Part shown: piece after piece, positions 33,417-43,115 of the stretch | Position numbering within the stretch: position 1 is the first letter of the stretch | How the letters are laid out: each line of letters starts with the position of its first letter | Assembly: GCA_030644725.1 (NCBI GenBank) | Contig: CP130629.1 | Coordinates: forward strand, 310,001 to 374,000 | Origin: Candidatus Electrothrix communis | GTDB lineage: Bacteria; Desulfobacterota; Desulfobulbia; Desulfobulbales; Desulfobulbaceae | DNA: 64,000 nt | Direction: 5' to 3' | Made by a program: the position numbers and the translations under genes | The notes under the pieces: generated by a model | The model's database searches: none | Told to the model about the DNA's origin: nothing | The model's input: only the letters and a program-made list of their open reading frames with translations

Positions 33417-35389
33417 CTTGCTCCAGCCGCTGTTTTTTCCGCAAGAAGCCGCCGGGCCTCCTGTTCCACCCGGTATTCCTCCAGACGCTGAGCCACCTTG
33501 TTTTCAAAATCCTTGTCCACGATCATGGCCATATTGTCCAGATAGCGGACCACCTCCTGAAAACGGATACTGGCGAAAGACAGACCCTGCATATTGGCCT
33601 TCATCAGCTCCTTAAGCATGTTCAGTTTTTCATTATAGGATCGGGCGAAAAAACAGGCATGATCGTTCATCCATTCCGTGGGGAAATCAAAATCCGTGAG
33701 CCGGGTATTGATGGCTGTCTGGATATTCCGCACATCCCGCGAGGTAAAATGGGGGAACGCCTCCTTGATGTCATGAAAGAGTCGGGCAAAGAAGAGATGC
33801 TCCTCAACGCTGTGCTCTTTCAGGGTCTTTTCAATAACGGTCTTGACCTTGTAGACCCTGGATTCGCTCTGTTCTTCATACTTTTCACTGATCTGGCCCA
33901 TAATATCCTGGGCCGACATGAACTCGTACTCTTCTGGATGTTTCATGTCCACAAAACCGGGCACCATAGCCTCGTAGGCCTGCCACCAGATGTAATCCTG
34001 ATCCAGGAAATCCTCCAGAGTCGTGGCTCCTGCCAGCAGGGAGCGTTTCTGGACACGGGACAGGACTGCCTTGTCCAGGGTCTCGGGCAGGTTGGTGTAG
34101 ATCTGGATCAGCCGGTTGCCCTGCTTGGCTGCCGAGGCCCCCTCGGTGTTGACCAGGAAACTCTCCACCACTTCGATGACTCCGGCGGAGGTACCCCTGG
34201 CTCCGCGATCCCGTAGCTTACCGTCGCCGTCATCAATGGGCGCATAGATAATCATGTCCGGGGAAATGGTGGTCCGAAACCATTTTTCCATGTTCTCGCT
34301 GCTGCCGCCCTGGTAGGTGGAAACAACGGACTGGGGGATGGGATGGTAGAGGAATTTGATGCCCAGATCCTTACACCGATCATGGAGTTCCGTGGCAGTG
34401 GCGGAGATCCCCATGCTCTTGCCGGTCCCGGCGGGTCCGTACTCCATAGTCACTGCCGGAAAACCGCCTAGCTCGTTGATGGGATTCTGCTTCCGTTCCG
34501 TGTCATAGCACATCAGAAACTGGATGGTGCGCCGTGAGCTATGTTTGTACATGGTGTTGCCGACTATATTGCCCCATTCCAAGCGGTTGAAATCTACACT
34601 GCCGCTCACCCGTACGGCATGAGCGGAGAATCCCTCAATGGTGAATTCCTCGCCCTCAAGCTTATAGCCCTTGTTCTCAAAGGGCTCGGTGTACTGAAGG
34701 GAATCCCGGATAAACTCTATCTCATTGAGCACTTCCTGATAATAGAGCTGGGTCAGCTTAACAAAATCCAGCGGGTTTCTGATATTGTCCGCCGCCACAA
34801 AAAAACCGTGGTAGTAGAGCATATAGTTGAGGGCATAGATGTAATTAGCCAGATGCAGCTCCTCGGGCAGGCCAGCAAAACTGACCCGTACCGAATCCAG
34901 GGCCTCGCTCTTATAGGAACTCAGGGCGGATACGATATAGTTGGCCGTGACAAACATCAGGACTGCTGAGGTGGTGATGTTCTTCTGCCGGAATTCGGTC
35001 TGGGCCTCGGGATTGTTTTTCAGGGCCCCGCCGAACTGCTGCTCCTTGAGGGTGTAAAAGTTGGAGGCCTTGGAGTAGAGATTAGCCGCATGCATGCCCA
35101 GGGCAATGCCTTTGCGGACCGCATTCATACAAAAAGCCACATCCGGGTGATAGATGAGCAGCGGGTCATTACTGAGTCGCTTGGCTTTGTCGGCAATGCT
35201 GATCGTCTTCTGGGTCGAGCTATTAGTGATGCTTTTGATAATAGCATGGGCATCGGCCGAGTCCTTGAGACGTTCTTTTTTCACCCTGGGATGCCAGGAA
35301 ACCCGGCGGAGGAAGGCGGATGCCTTTTTGATCTGTTCTTCCAGATCAGCCTGTTTGATCGGCAGGAATCCGCCGCTGTCAGAGTCCAT
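33413..35389 (-). CDS. AAA ATPase of unknown function
   Basis: A 658-residue protein with an uncharacterised helical N-terminal half (about 1-300) and an AAA module: Walker A YGPAGTGKSMG (about 317-327), a Walker-B-like strand MIIYAPIDDGDG (about 378-389), and a sensor-like LIQIYTNLPETLDKAVLSRV with an Arg-finger-like end. The C-terminus is helical and charged. No signal or membrane segment. I cannot place it in a named family. The next frame (33416) overlaps by ATGA. Its first nine codons and 140 bases of upstream DNA are duplicated at 43116-43283, just after the 394-residue gene, which suggests the two were once adjacent. Confidence 0.8.
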   Translation of the reverse strand: MDSDSGGFLPIKQADLEEQIKKASAFLRRVSWHPRVKKERLKDSADAHAIIKSITNSSTQKTISIADKAKRLSNDPLLIYHPDVAFCMNAVRKGIALGMHAANLYSKASNFYTLKEQQFGGALKNNPEAQTEFRQKNITTSAVLMFVTANYIVSALSSYKSEALDSVRVSFAGLPEELHLANYIYALNYMLYYHGFFVAADNIRNPLDFVKLTQLYYQEVLNEIEFIRDSLQYTEPFENKGYKLEGEEFTIEGFSAHAVRVSGSVDFNRLEWGNIVGNTMYKHSSRRTIQFLMCYDTERKQNPINELGGFPAVTMEYGPAGTGKSMGISATATELHDRCKDLGIKFLYHPIPQSVVSTYQGGSSENMEKWFRTTISPDMIIYAPIDDGDGKLRDRGARGTSAGVIEVVESFLVNTEGASAAKQGNRLIQIYTNLPETLDKAVLSRVQKRSLLAGATTLEDFLDQDYIWWQAYEAMVPGFVDMKHPEEYEFMSAQDIMGQISEKYEEQSESRVYKVKTVIEKTLKEHSVEEHLFFARLFHDIKEAFPHFTSRDVRNIQTAINTRLTDFDFPTEWMNDHACFFARSYNEKLNMLKELMKANMQGLSFASIRFQEVVRYLDNMAMIVDKDFENKVAQRLEEYRVEQEARRLLAEKTAAGAR

Positions 35390-35529
35390 TGATCGTTCCG
35401 TTCTTGGTGAAAGAGATTATGCTGTATCTCTCTATGGAGATCCTGCAAAAACAAGATAATGTTCAGTGTATTTTGCATGATAAAGCTCCGAAGTATATGT
35501 GTCAACAGCGACGGAGAAAAAGTGGGGCA
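35362..35529. repeat. 168-bp direct repeat, left copy (R1)
   Basis: Covers the first codons of the AAA gene and its upstream region. It matches 43116-43283 over all 168 bases with three substitutions and no indels. The segment between the two copies (35530-43115) carries the two secreted-protein genes and a riboswitch. Confidence 0.95.
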
Positions 35530-35550
35530 TTGAACGCGGCGGGACAAAAA

Positions 35551-35586
35551 AAAAGGCCCTGAGTCCTACTGGACTCAGGGCCTTTT
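35551..35586. terminator. Strong bidirectional terminator
   Basis: AAAAGGCCCTGAGTCC and GGACTCAGGGCCTTTT pair perfectly over 16 bases around TACT, with A and T runs on both sides. It ends the secreted-protein gene at 35615 and insulates the AAA gene. Confidence 0.93.
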
Positions 35587-35614
35587 CTCTCAACGGAGAG
35601 CTTTTTTTGTTCGG

Positions 35615-38479
35615 TTACTCTTCCAGCAGAAACGCCTTGGCCTGTACATTATTGCTGTGATCCGACTCCGGTATCTGAGTAGTACCGTTGGAGATGAAAT
35701 AAATCATATACATGCCCGGATCCATGGTGCTTAGGTTTCTGTCCGTATAAACCTGCTCCGCTCCGCACTGACCGGCTTTCATGCCGTCGTTCCCGTCATC
35801 GTCAAAGGGGGTGAAGCCGGTGCCGTCGCAGCGAGCATAGGCCCACATGGCCCTTGTCTCAGGAGAACGACCGGAAACAGTACATTGTTCCGCCCAAGGA
35901 TGCAGGGACTCTCCCCATTTGAGGGTATCCGGGAAGCTGATAGCGGTTGCAGCCAGATCAAAACCGCCCGTTGCGGACAGGGCTTCCATTGGATTGACAA
36001 TAACGCAGTCAGGGTCACCCGGTGTAACGGTGATGGTAAGGCTCTGCACCATACTGTTATTACTCATGTTTGACTCGTAAGAAACGTACTTATTGGTTAC
36101 CTTGGCAGTGAGCGTATGCGCTCCTTCTTCAAAGGGCACGGTCCAGCCGCTGATGGTTATCTCGGTGCTGCCGCCTGCGATCAGATCAGCCGCATCAATA
36201 ACCTGCTCTCCTAAGAGCTGATCACCGTCGTACCAGAGCTGCACGACCACCGGAAAATGAGCATCGCCGCCCACGGGCGCGATATTACCCACATCTATGG
36301 TTATATCATGCTTGCTGCCTGCCTTGACCTCAATCAAATCATCGTCAACGCTCAGAGCCTGCACAGCAATATCCGGCAGGGCGTTCTGCACCCAGAACAT
36401 TACCTGCGGTGAGGTGTTGTTGAGTTCATTGCTTTCGCTCAGCTTATCGGTTTCATCAGTGCTGACAGTGATGGAGTACAGGCCCTCGTTGAGCACTGCA
36501 TCACTCGGCAGGGCAAAAGTGATGTTCTCCGCATATCCGGCTGTGCCGAAGCCGGAAATCTGAGTCTGCTTATTAGTGAACTTCCAGCCGGATTCATAAC
36601 CGGGGCCGGTCAGTATGACTGAGGTTTTCAGCTTATGCTTCTGTTCGGCAGCGGAAGGCAGTGCGCCGATGTTTTCTATCCGCACGGTAATACCCGGCAG
36701 GGTCGGCACTTCGGCAGGGATGTAGATGGCCCGGACATTGCCGGAGGCATCATTCAGGTGGATGGAGGCGGGCAGCACGTCCGGGCTGGTTGCGCCGGTA
36801 TTGCTGGTCACGGTGTCGTAGGCCCCGTAATAGATACCGGACAGGCCTGCGCCGTTGGCTCCGCTGTCGCTCCAGCAGAGGTAGTTATCATCCCAGGAGT
36901 GCTTATCCTTGGGTTCGTCCGTGCGCACGCAGTACATATCGGCCATATTGCCGGACTCCGACCAGACAAAATTCAGCTCGCTTTCGTTGGGTACGCAGAG
37001 ATAGTTGTTCTGGAAATGCGGGTCTTGGGATTCGTAGATCTGGGTGCAGCGCATTCCGGCAATCGGGCCGTCGGCTGACCAGCGGATGTCTTCGCTGCGG
37101 GTGGTGCAGAGAAAGTTGTCGCCCCAGCTGTGCGGGTCGGCGGTTTCTTTCCATTGGGTGCAGGTCATGCCGGGGACTGCGCTGTTGGGTGACCAGATAA
37201 AGGTGCCGTCGCTGAGGGGAGTTTCATTGGTTACGATGATTTTTACCCTCTCTTTTTTATCACGAGAGGTTGAACGATTGGTTCCAGTTCCGTAGGCTAC
37301 TGCTACATAGACATAGTATTCACCAGGCTCATTGATAAAGTCAGCCATATCTACATCGTCTACATAGACACTTCTTTTCTTCTCAGCCTCATCTGATAAA
37401 TCTTTATCTTCACTGCCAAGAAATACATCTCCACTATCAAAGATATCATCTTCTGACAGGTAGAAAGAGGCTTCTACTTCGTCAGGCCAAACACCGCCTT
37501 TCCGTTTGAGTTTGACGCGGAAATCCATGTCGTAGATGTCGCCTAACGGGACTTCGATTACATACTCCCAATCATCCTCTCCTTCTTCACTACCACGAAC
37601 AGAGTCAATTCCAACAGCGTTTTTGTACCCTTCCCAAGGATCGTATGGATCTATGTTTGGGTCTTCTCCGCCTTTTCCATTGCCATTACCGTTTCCTGAG
37701 CCAGAGTTTCCATTTCCTCCTCCAGTGTTACCGCCACCGGAGCCATAAACTTCTTCACACATGGAACGTTCTCGATAATGCTTTTCTCCGCAAATATTTC
37801 CATCTGTAATTTCGTACCAAGTATGGGCATCCCAACAATTCGTATCTCCTCCTCGTTCCCAGCATTGGTCGTTTGAGCAACGGTAATCGTCGTGAATTAT
37901 ATGAGTATGCTTTCCGTCAGGATCAGTAAAAACATTTTGTCCGGTAGTGTCGCAATTATCGGGAGCTTCGTAACCATCTAAATACTCGCCCTTTACTTGC
38001 AAATAGATCTTTTTAAAATCTTCAAGATTGTCTTTTTGAGAGTCAAGTTTTGTTATCACGGCAAAATAGCATAGATTACTATCCTCGGAACACCAATAAT
38101 AGTAACTTGCCCCACCGTGCTTTTTAATATGTGTCCGGTGATACCATTCTGTGCTGTAAATATAGACATCCTCCAACTTTATACCCTTTGGAAGAGCAAA
38201 AAAATTCAAATAATCATCTTCACTGTGTCCTTGAGCTTTTCTAAACTGATAGACTTTTCTATAACTTCCTTTTTTTTCCAAAATAAATTTTGGCCCGGTA
38301 TCTGTCCAGCTACCAGGTTCTTTATTCGGAACGTAATCACCCCAGCTTCCGATATAACTATCGTATCCTTCTTTCGACAACCAATGATAACTTTCAGCTT
38401 TATCATACGAAGGAATTGCGAATGAGTTTTGACTGATCGACAGTATAATTATACCTGCCAACATAAAGATACGTCTCAT
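35615..38479 (-). CDS. Large secreted protein with Cys repeats and CARDB-like domains
   Basis: About 954 residues, exported: MRRIFMLAGIIILSISQNSFA is a signal peptide. The start 38479 is favoured by AAAGGAA seven bases upstream. After a Cys-containing N-terminal region come a Gly/Ser/Asn-rich linker (about 246-275), an Ig-like segment, and three ~40-residue repeats with a shared pattern (F/R-x-W-S, G-M-x-C-x-Q/V, E-x-x-D-P/K-H-x-W/Q-x-N-x-L-C) around residues 430-545. Three CARDB-like adhesion domains follow, each ending in ESN-x-x-NN (for example ESNELNNTSP, ESNMSNNSM, ESDHSNNVQA). Function is probably surface binding. It lies downstream of the riboswitch-controlled gene 38784 on the same strand. 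Confidence 0.8.
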   Translation of the reverse strand: MRRIFMLAGIIILSISQNSFAIPSYDKAESYHWLSKEGYDSYIGSWGDYVPNKEPGSWTDTGPKFILEKKGSYRKVYQFRKAQGHSEDDYLNFFALPKGIKLEDVYIYSTEWYHRTHIKKHGGASYYYWCSEDSNLCYFAVITKLDSQKDNLEDFKKIYLQVKGEYLDGYEAPDNCDTTGQNVFTDPDGKHTHIIHDDYRCSNDQCWERGGDTNCWDAHTWYEITDGNICGEKHYRERSMCEEVYGSGGGNTGGGNGNSGSGNGNGNGKGGEDPNIDPYDPWEGYKNAVGIDSVRGSEEGEDDWEYVIEVPLGDIYDMDFRVKLKRKGGVWPDEVEASFYLSEDDIFDSGDVFLGSEDKDLSDEAEKKRSVYVDDVDMADFINEPGEYYVYVAVAYGTGTNRSTSRDKKERVKIIVTNETPLSDGTFIWSPNSAVPGMTCTQWKETADPHSWGDNFLCTTRSEDIRWSADGPIAGMRCTQIYESQDPHFQNNYLCVPNESELNFVWSESGNMADMYCVRTDEPKDKHSWDDNYLCWSDSGANGAGLSGIYYGAYDTVTSNTGATSPDVLPASIHLNDASGNVRAIYIPAEVPTLPGITVRIENIGALPSAAEQKHKLKTSVILTGPGYESGWKFTNKQTQISGFGTAGYAENITFALPSDAVLNEGLYSITVSTDETDKLSESNELNNTSPQVMFWVQNALPDIAVQALSVDDDLIEVKAGSKHDITIDVGNIAPVGGDAHFPVVVQLWYDGDQLLGEQVIDAADLIAGGSTEITISGWTVPFEEGAHTLTAKVTNKYVSYESNMSNNSMVQSLTITVTPGDPDCVIVNPMEALSATGGFDLAATAISFPDTLKWGESLHPWAEQCTVSGRSPETRAMWAYARCDGTGFTPFDDDGNDGMKAGQCGAEQVYTDRNLSTMDPGMYMIYFISNGTTQIPESDHSNNVQAKAFLLEE

Positions 38480-38492
38480 GATAATTTCCTTT

Positions 38493-38684
38493 TTATAGTT
38501 CAATTAGTGACCTGTCAGCTTTACCATCATGCCCGCACTTCTCTCTATCCTCATAAATCCAATCCTCCACCTTCCTAAGCTTCTCCTTAACAGCCCTAAT
38601 CCCCGCCTTTTCCTCCGAAATCCACCCAGAAACAACAGAGCGGAAATCATCACCCCGCGCATCCCTGAGCTTATCGTGCAGCTC
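38493..38684 (-). pseudogene. C-terminal gene remnant cut by a repeat
   Basis: A coherent, charged 63-codon frame (ELHDKLRDARGDDF...EEKAGIRAVKEKLRKVEDW...) ends in TAA 14 bases before the secreted-protein start. It has no start codon and begins exactly at the edge of the repeat at 38684-38768. I do not recognise the parent gene. Confidence 0.55.
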
Positions 38685-38768
38685 GTAGGTTGCGGGTGAG
38701 CGGAGCGAACCCCAACATGTCCGACTCGCCTTATGATTGTCGGGATTCGTTCCTTACCCCAACCTACG
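38684..38768. repeat. CGTAGGTTG inverted-repeat element
   Basis: The ends CGTAGGTTG and CAACCTACG are exact inverted repeats bounding an 85-base element with GGAGCGAACCCC and GATTCGTTCC inside. It separates the two secreted-protein genes and cuts the remnant at 38493. Confidence 0.75.
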
Positions 38769-38783
38769 GGGCTCATTCATCTC

Positions 38784-41700
38784 TTATAAGACATCAACAG
38801 TGAACGTCCACAGAACTGCTCCACTTGCTTGCTCTATTCTCCCGTATTTTTGTCCAGATGTACGTGGTGTACATTTAAATTGCCTAGCTGTAGAGCTTCC
38901 TCCTGATACCCGAACAACACCTATGCAATCCGTAAGAAGAAATTCCAAGTCATCAGGAAGGCCTTTGCCCTTTACTGTAAAAGTAGTTTTTACCTCCAAC
39001 TTGGCCTCCTCCGTTGGTTCCGTTGGTGTCACAGAATAAACGACCGGAGAAGCCGCAGGTTCTTCTTCATCTTCAATAACATCAACAGTGAACGTCTTCA
39101 GAACTGTTCCATCTGTTTGCCTTATTTCCCCCTCTTTTTGTCCAATTGTACGTGGTGTGCAGCTAAACAGCATAGTTGCGGAGCTTACTTCGAGTAACTC
39201 AACACCTGCGCAATCATTAAGAACGAATGCCAAAGTAGAAGATAGGTTATCACCACTTACTGTAAAAATGGTTGTTTTATCCAACATGGCCTTCGGCGGT
39301 GCTACAGAATAAACGACAGGAGAGGCCGCAGGTTCCTCGGAGACATCAACAGTGAACTCTTTTAGGAGCACTCCATCTGGCTTTTCTGTTAACTTCCCTT
39401 TTTTCTGTCCAGATGTACGTGGTGTACAGCTAAATCGCATAGCTGTAGAGCTTCCTTCCAGTGACTGAACACCAGTGCAGTCCGTAAGAAGAAATTCCAA
39501 GGTAGAAGGCAAGTTCTCCCCTATAATGGTAAAATTAGTTGTTACCCCCAAAGTGGCAGTCGTAGGCGATATTGAACGAACGATTACAGGTCTCTTCATC
39601 ACAAGAGTTTCATACGTTCCGCTGATAGAAATCGCATCATCACTATATACGGCCGTAATTCTCACTTCGTTACCAGCACTTTCAAGCAACGCCTCCACAA
39701 GTCCGTTACCAAGAGATGTTGCATACTGGGATTGGGATGTCCACCATGTACACCGATCCGTAATAACACTTTCAGTTCCATCAGAAAAGGTACCCACCGC
39801 CTCGTAATAAGCCTGTCCTCCTTCATAAAGGATACGGTCCTCCTCGCTTTTGGGTTGAACAGTAATTTTCTGCAAAGTGGGTACAGGAGGATCTGTCACC
39901 TTAACGCTGAATTCTTTCAGAATGCTTCCCCCTGCTTTTATTGCACCACTGTATTGCCCAATAATAGCACTCGGTGTACATTTAAACGCTCTCAACATTG
40001 GATTATTTTCACTACCCACCTCAGTAATACCATCGCAGTTGGCAAGCGAAAATTCCAATTCCACTAAATCCAAATTCTGACCAATTACTGTGAAGATCGT
40101 GTCTTGTTGTTTGATAGCGGTTGAAGGTGACACTGAATAAACTATAGGGAGATTACTGTATACCTTGATAAGTTTAATAGCATCAAAAGCAATATATATC
40201 TTGTCACCGTCTTTATCGACAGTTTCTCCTGTGTTATTATTCAGCTTCACATAGTGATTATTCCCTTCAGCAAAATCATACGTCCCAAGGCGTACCCATC
40301 GGTTCTCCAGAGGGCCTTCTATTTCGGCCTGATTCACGGTTTTGTAATCTATGCGACCGTTGTGAGAAATCTGATACTTAGCATTTTTCGTGTTGGCATG
40401 CCCAATAGGTATACTTGCATAAACCGAATAATATCCTCCTTCCGGTATATCAAAAAACCATTTCCCCGCACTGGTCTCCTGGGGGCCTACGATTGTTTTG
40501 GCATAGTGATAATTACCTCCGAACCCGCTATTCTTAGGACAAGGAATATCGTAAGTCTTGCAACCTTCTCCTAAAGTACTGATACTCCACTCCTCCAGGT
40601 TGTCAGCCTTAAAGAAACGTTCCTTGATTACATCTTCATCAATAACAACTTTATTGTTTTTAATGTCACCACTGATACCAGGATAGGTGACAGAGTCTTC
40701 AACGATAATCGTTAGCTGGTATGGATTCTGATAGCTCCTAACGAACGCAAGAGGCGATTCATACGCTTTAAAAACATCTCTTCTTACTCCTAGATCCGTA
40801 TAGTAATCAGCATCTTCTGGGTCAGGATGAAAAGAATCGGATCGTCTGATTTCAAAATGCAAATGCTCACAATGTAGTGCCCCGTCAGCACAAGTCATTC
40901 CGACCTGACTTATATATCCAACCTGATTTCCTTTTTCTATAAGATCTCCCCTCTCAAAGTCTTCATCCAGATGTCTAATATGACCATACTGCGAATAGTA
41001 TATTTCTCCATTGTTTGAATGTTCAATGACTATACCTCCCCAACCATTACTAATGTTGGCAATTCTTCCTTTAGCAATAGCATGAACCGGAACAGTTCTA
41101 CTTCGATCACCTTCTACACTTAAATCACTTCCTGGATGAAAAATATTTCCGTCATCACTCATAAACTTCCAGCCAAAGTTGTCTGATTCAAGATTTTCAA
41201 TAGGCATTTGTGTTTCAAATGTCTGCATTCCTTCATAACGGACATCCCCAGAAGTAAAATGCCAAACATCTGCTACAGCAAATTTCGATACGGTATCAAT
41301 ATCAGTCGATATCTTTTCCCCATCAAGATAAACAGCCAAATCATATTCCGACACCTCAGAAAGCAGCATATCTGGATAATAAGGAATAGTGATTTCCAGA
41401 GGCTCACCAAATTCAGCCCCATCAGGACTTAACTCATATTTTGAGGACAAAGCAGGTTTCTCAACCACCTCACCGGTTTCCTCATCCATAACCTCAACAG
41501 TATACTTTGTCTCCTTGACGGAAATCACCATAGGAGCAGCAACAGCTCCGGCAGGAATGAACAAAGAAAACTTCTCGCCGATTCTTATCTCGCTATCTTC
41601 ATCAGGCATTGCCACAACAGCCGCTATCTCATCTGTCAACGGCGTAATCTCCGCTGTCTCCACCTTGATAACCGGCTTCAGTTTATACGAATACGCAAAA

Positions 41701-42200
41701 GAATTTTTCCCCTTCCGATTGCCTTTCCCGCTTCCTTTAGACCCGTTTTTCCCCCGCTTAACCACAAGCTGCTTTTGCAGGTTCAACTTTAACGTCAGAT
41801 CGGACAGAAACCCGCCCTCTTTGCCAAAAGCTTTCTTCCCCTTCAGCTTCAGTCCGGAACGTTGTCCGCTCGGCACGATTAAAGGAAACGATTCATTATT
41901 CACTGTAATGGTGTTGTTTTCACCAAGAACAAGCCGAAGTTCCTTAGTTCTTTCAGGCAGCAAAACCTGATTGGCAAAATCTATGTTCCCATCAGCCAGA
42001 TCAAGCAGGTTCAGCTGCGTCGGTCCGCTGGCAACAACACAGCCTTTTTTCCTGGCACAGGCCTCCACCCTGAGCACATCAAGAGAAATCTCGGATACCG
42101 CATTGATATCGAATTTCGGTTGCTTCGCCCATGCATTCCCCAAGGGAACGGCAAGTGACAACAGCAACAGCCAATACATCATGCTTTTCAGCCGTAACAT
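38784..42200 (-). CDS. Secreted M23-peptidase-like protein with golvesin-like and IPT/TIG-like domains
   Basis: About 1138 residues. Signal peptide LKSMMYWLLLLSLAVPLGNAWA; start 42200 is chosen for the GAGGTG site just upstream. Residues about 25-170 resemble a DUF4382-type domain and carry a Lys/Gly-rich stretch. A LytM/M23 domain (about 345-460) keeps HPGSD (about 357) and HLHFE (about 443), the zinc ligands of peptidoglycan endopeptidases. A golvesin-C-like domain follows (about 505-670, ending IAFDAIKLIKVY). Four ~85-residue IPT/TIG-like repeats come last, each beginning YSVSP/SISP and holding one conserved Cys pair (DC...F-x-CTP). Predicted cell-surface or cell-junction protein. A GEMM riboswitch lies about 480 bases upstream. 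Confidence 0.85.
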   Translation of the reverse strand: MLRLKSMMYWLLLLSLAVPLGNAWAKQPKFDINAVSEISLDVLRVEACARKKGCVVASGPTQLNLLDLADGNIDFANQVLLPERTKELRLVLGENNTITVNNESFPLIVPSGQRSGLKLKGKKAFGKEGGFLSDLTLKLNLQKQLVVKRGKNGSKGSGKGNRKGKNSFAYSYKLKPVIKVETAEITPLTDEIAAVVAMPDEDSEIRIGEKFSLFIPAGAVAAPMVISVKETKYTVEVMDEETGEVVEKPALSSKYELSPDGAEFGEPLEITIPYYPDMLLSEVSEYDLAVYLDGEKISTDIDTVSKFAVADVWHFTSGDVRYEGMQTFETQMPIENLESDNFGWKFMSDDGNIFHPGSDLSVEGDRSRTVPVHAIAKGRIANISNGWGGIVIEHSNNGEIYYSQYGHIRHLDEDFERGDLIEKGNQVGYISQVGMTCADGALHCEHLHFEIRRSDSFHPDPEDADYYTDLGVRRDVFKAYESPLAFVRSYQNPYQLTIIVEDSVTYPGISGDIKNNKVVIDEDVIKERFFKADNLEEWSISTLGEGCKTYDIPCPKNSGFGGNYHYAKTIVGPQETSAGKWFFDIPEGGYYSVYASIPIGHANTKNAKYQISHNGRIDYKTVNQAEIEGPLENRWVRLGTYDFAEGNNHYVKLNNNTGETVDKDGDKIYIAFDAIKLIKVYSNLPIVYSVSPSTAIKQQDTIFTVIGQNLDLVELEFSLANCDGITEVGSENNPMLRAFKCTPSAIIGQYSGAIKAGGSILKEFSVKVTDPPVPTLQKITVQPKSEEDRILYEGGQAYYEAVGTFSDGTESVITDRCTWWTSQSQYATSLGNGLVEALLESAGNEVRITAVYSDDAISISGTYETLVMKRPVIVRSISPTTATLGVTTNFTIIGENLPSTLEFLLTDCTGVQSLEGSSTAMRFSCTPRTSGQKKGKLTEKPDGVLLKEFTVDVSEEPAASPVVYSVAPPKAMLDKTTIFTVSGDNLSSTLAFVLNDCAGVELLEVSSATMLFSCTPRTIGQKEGEIRQTDGTVLKTFTVDVIEDEEEPAASPVVYSVTPTEPTEEAKLEVKTTFTVKGKGLPDDLEFLLTDCIGVVRVSGGSSTARQFKCTPRTSGQKYGRIEQASGAVLWTFTVDVL

Positions 42201-42236
42201 AGTACACCTCACTTGTTGGAGTTTATGCAGACGGCA

Positions 42237-42656
42237 TTACGCCGTACTGCTTGTTGCTCTTCTGTACGTTCTGAAGCGTGTAGAACTCGTGGAAATATTA
42301 TCGACCCGTACCGCAAGGACGGAGAAAGTTTCTTCCGGGAATTGAGCAGCACAAGGAAAACGATCAGGAATTACCGAAAAAACGGCAAGCAGAGCAGTAG
42401 CGTCAGGATTGGAGTGAGCGGAAGGAGTGTCCGGGTGAGATTGGACATTGTCGGCAGGAGAGATATACGTGCCCACCTGAAGACAGCAGGCCATTTGCCC
42501 GGTCAGAGCAATCCTGTCGTTATTGTTTGAAGAGTTTGTGAAAAGATAGAGAAACAGCAGGATGACAACAAGCAGATCGGAAAGACCGGAGCAAACATGC
42601 TTGTCAATGCGGTTGGAGGTTGTATCCTGGCAGGATACATTTTCCGAGGATTTCAC
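42237..42656 (-). CDS. Doubtful small frame between riboswitch and secreted-protein gene
   Basis: A GTG-started frame (VKSSENVSCQDTTSNRIDKHV, then a hydrophobic helix DLLVVILLFLYLF) follows the riboswitch with a weak GGAG site. The remainder is Ser/Thr-rich and non-descript. It may be untranslated leader; no family is recognised. Confidence 0.25.
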   Translation of the reverse strand: MKSSENVSCQDTTSNRIDKHVCSGLSDLLVVILLFLYLFTNSSNNNDRIALTGQMACCLQVGTYISPADNVQSHPDTPSAHSNPDATALLAVFSVIPDRFPCAAQFPEETFSVLAVRVDNISTSSTRFRTYRRATSSTA

Positions 42657-42684
42657 AACACACTCCCTAGTTAGAAGCAAAAGC

Positions 42685-42770
42685 AGGTAACCCGGCTGTC
42701 TCCTTCATGGAGATCCGTGGCTTTCCGACACCGCCTCGCGACGGCTGTGGCTTTATCAACTTTCCGTTTC
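42685..42770 (-). ncRNA. GEMM-I cyclic-dinucleotide riboswitch (copy 2)
   Basis: On the minus strand: GGAAAGTTGATAAAGCCAC, a hairpin closed by GCGA (GNRA), GGTGTCGGAAAGCCACGG, a TCTCC/GGAGA stem, and AGCCGGGTTACC. It is colinear with copy 1 at 31507 and differs mainly at positions that keep pairing (GTGA to GCGA loop, altered third stem). It points towards the M23-type secreted-protein gene. I do not see an obvious terminator-antiterminator pair here. Confidence 0.82.
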
Positions 42771-42789
42771 TAACCGGAAAGCAAGGCAC

Positions 42790-43115
42790 CCGCTCAGTTA
42801 AATAAGCATTGCCATTTGTTATGATACTGCGGAACGATTCGTGCTCGTTCAATTTTGCGACCCGAGAAAAGGCAACAAAGAATTGAAGCATCGTTTTCAT
42901 CGTATCGGCGGGGATAGAGTATCGCCTGCATTCGACTGAACGGTTGTATTACTACTTCAATTAAAGAAAAACATACAGACTTCTAATCGTCCTGTCAATT
43001 AAAAAGTATTTATATCAGCATGATAAGCGGTAACGGTTATCAGTCCCATACAAGGGTAAGATAGCTGTAGAGTTTACCTGGATAATCTCAGTAGGCTAAG
43101 AGGCTTTTCTTGAAC
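42790..43115. other. Intergenic DNA upstream of riboswitch copy 2
   Basis: No gene is seen. It should hold the promoter for the riboswitch transcript on the minus strand; a TTGAAC...TATCAT pair is present, but the 20-base spacing is poor. Confidence 0.3.

Noticed and set aside
42667-42900. 77-codon minus-strand frame over riboswitch copy 2
   Set aside because: It runs through the conserved aptamer, whose changes between copies preserve RNA pairing and not protein.
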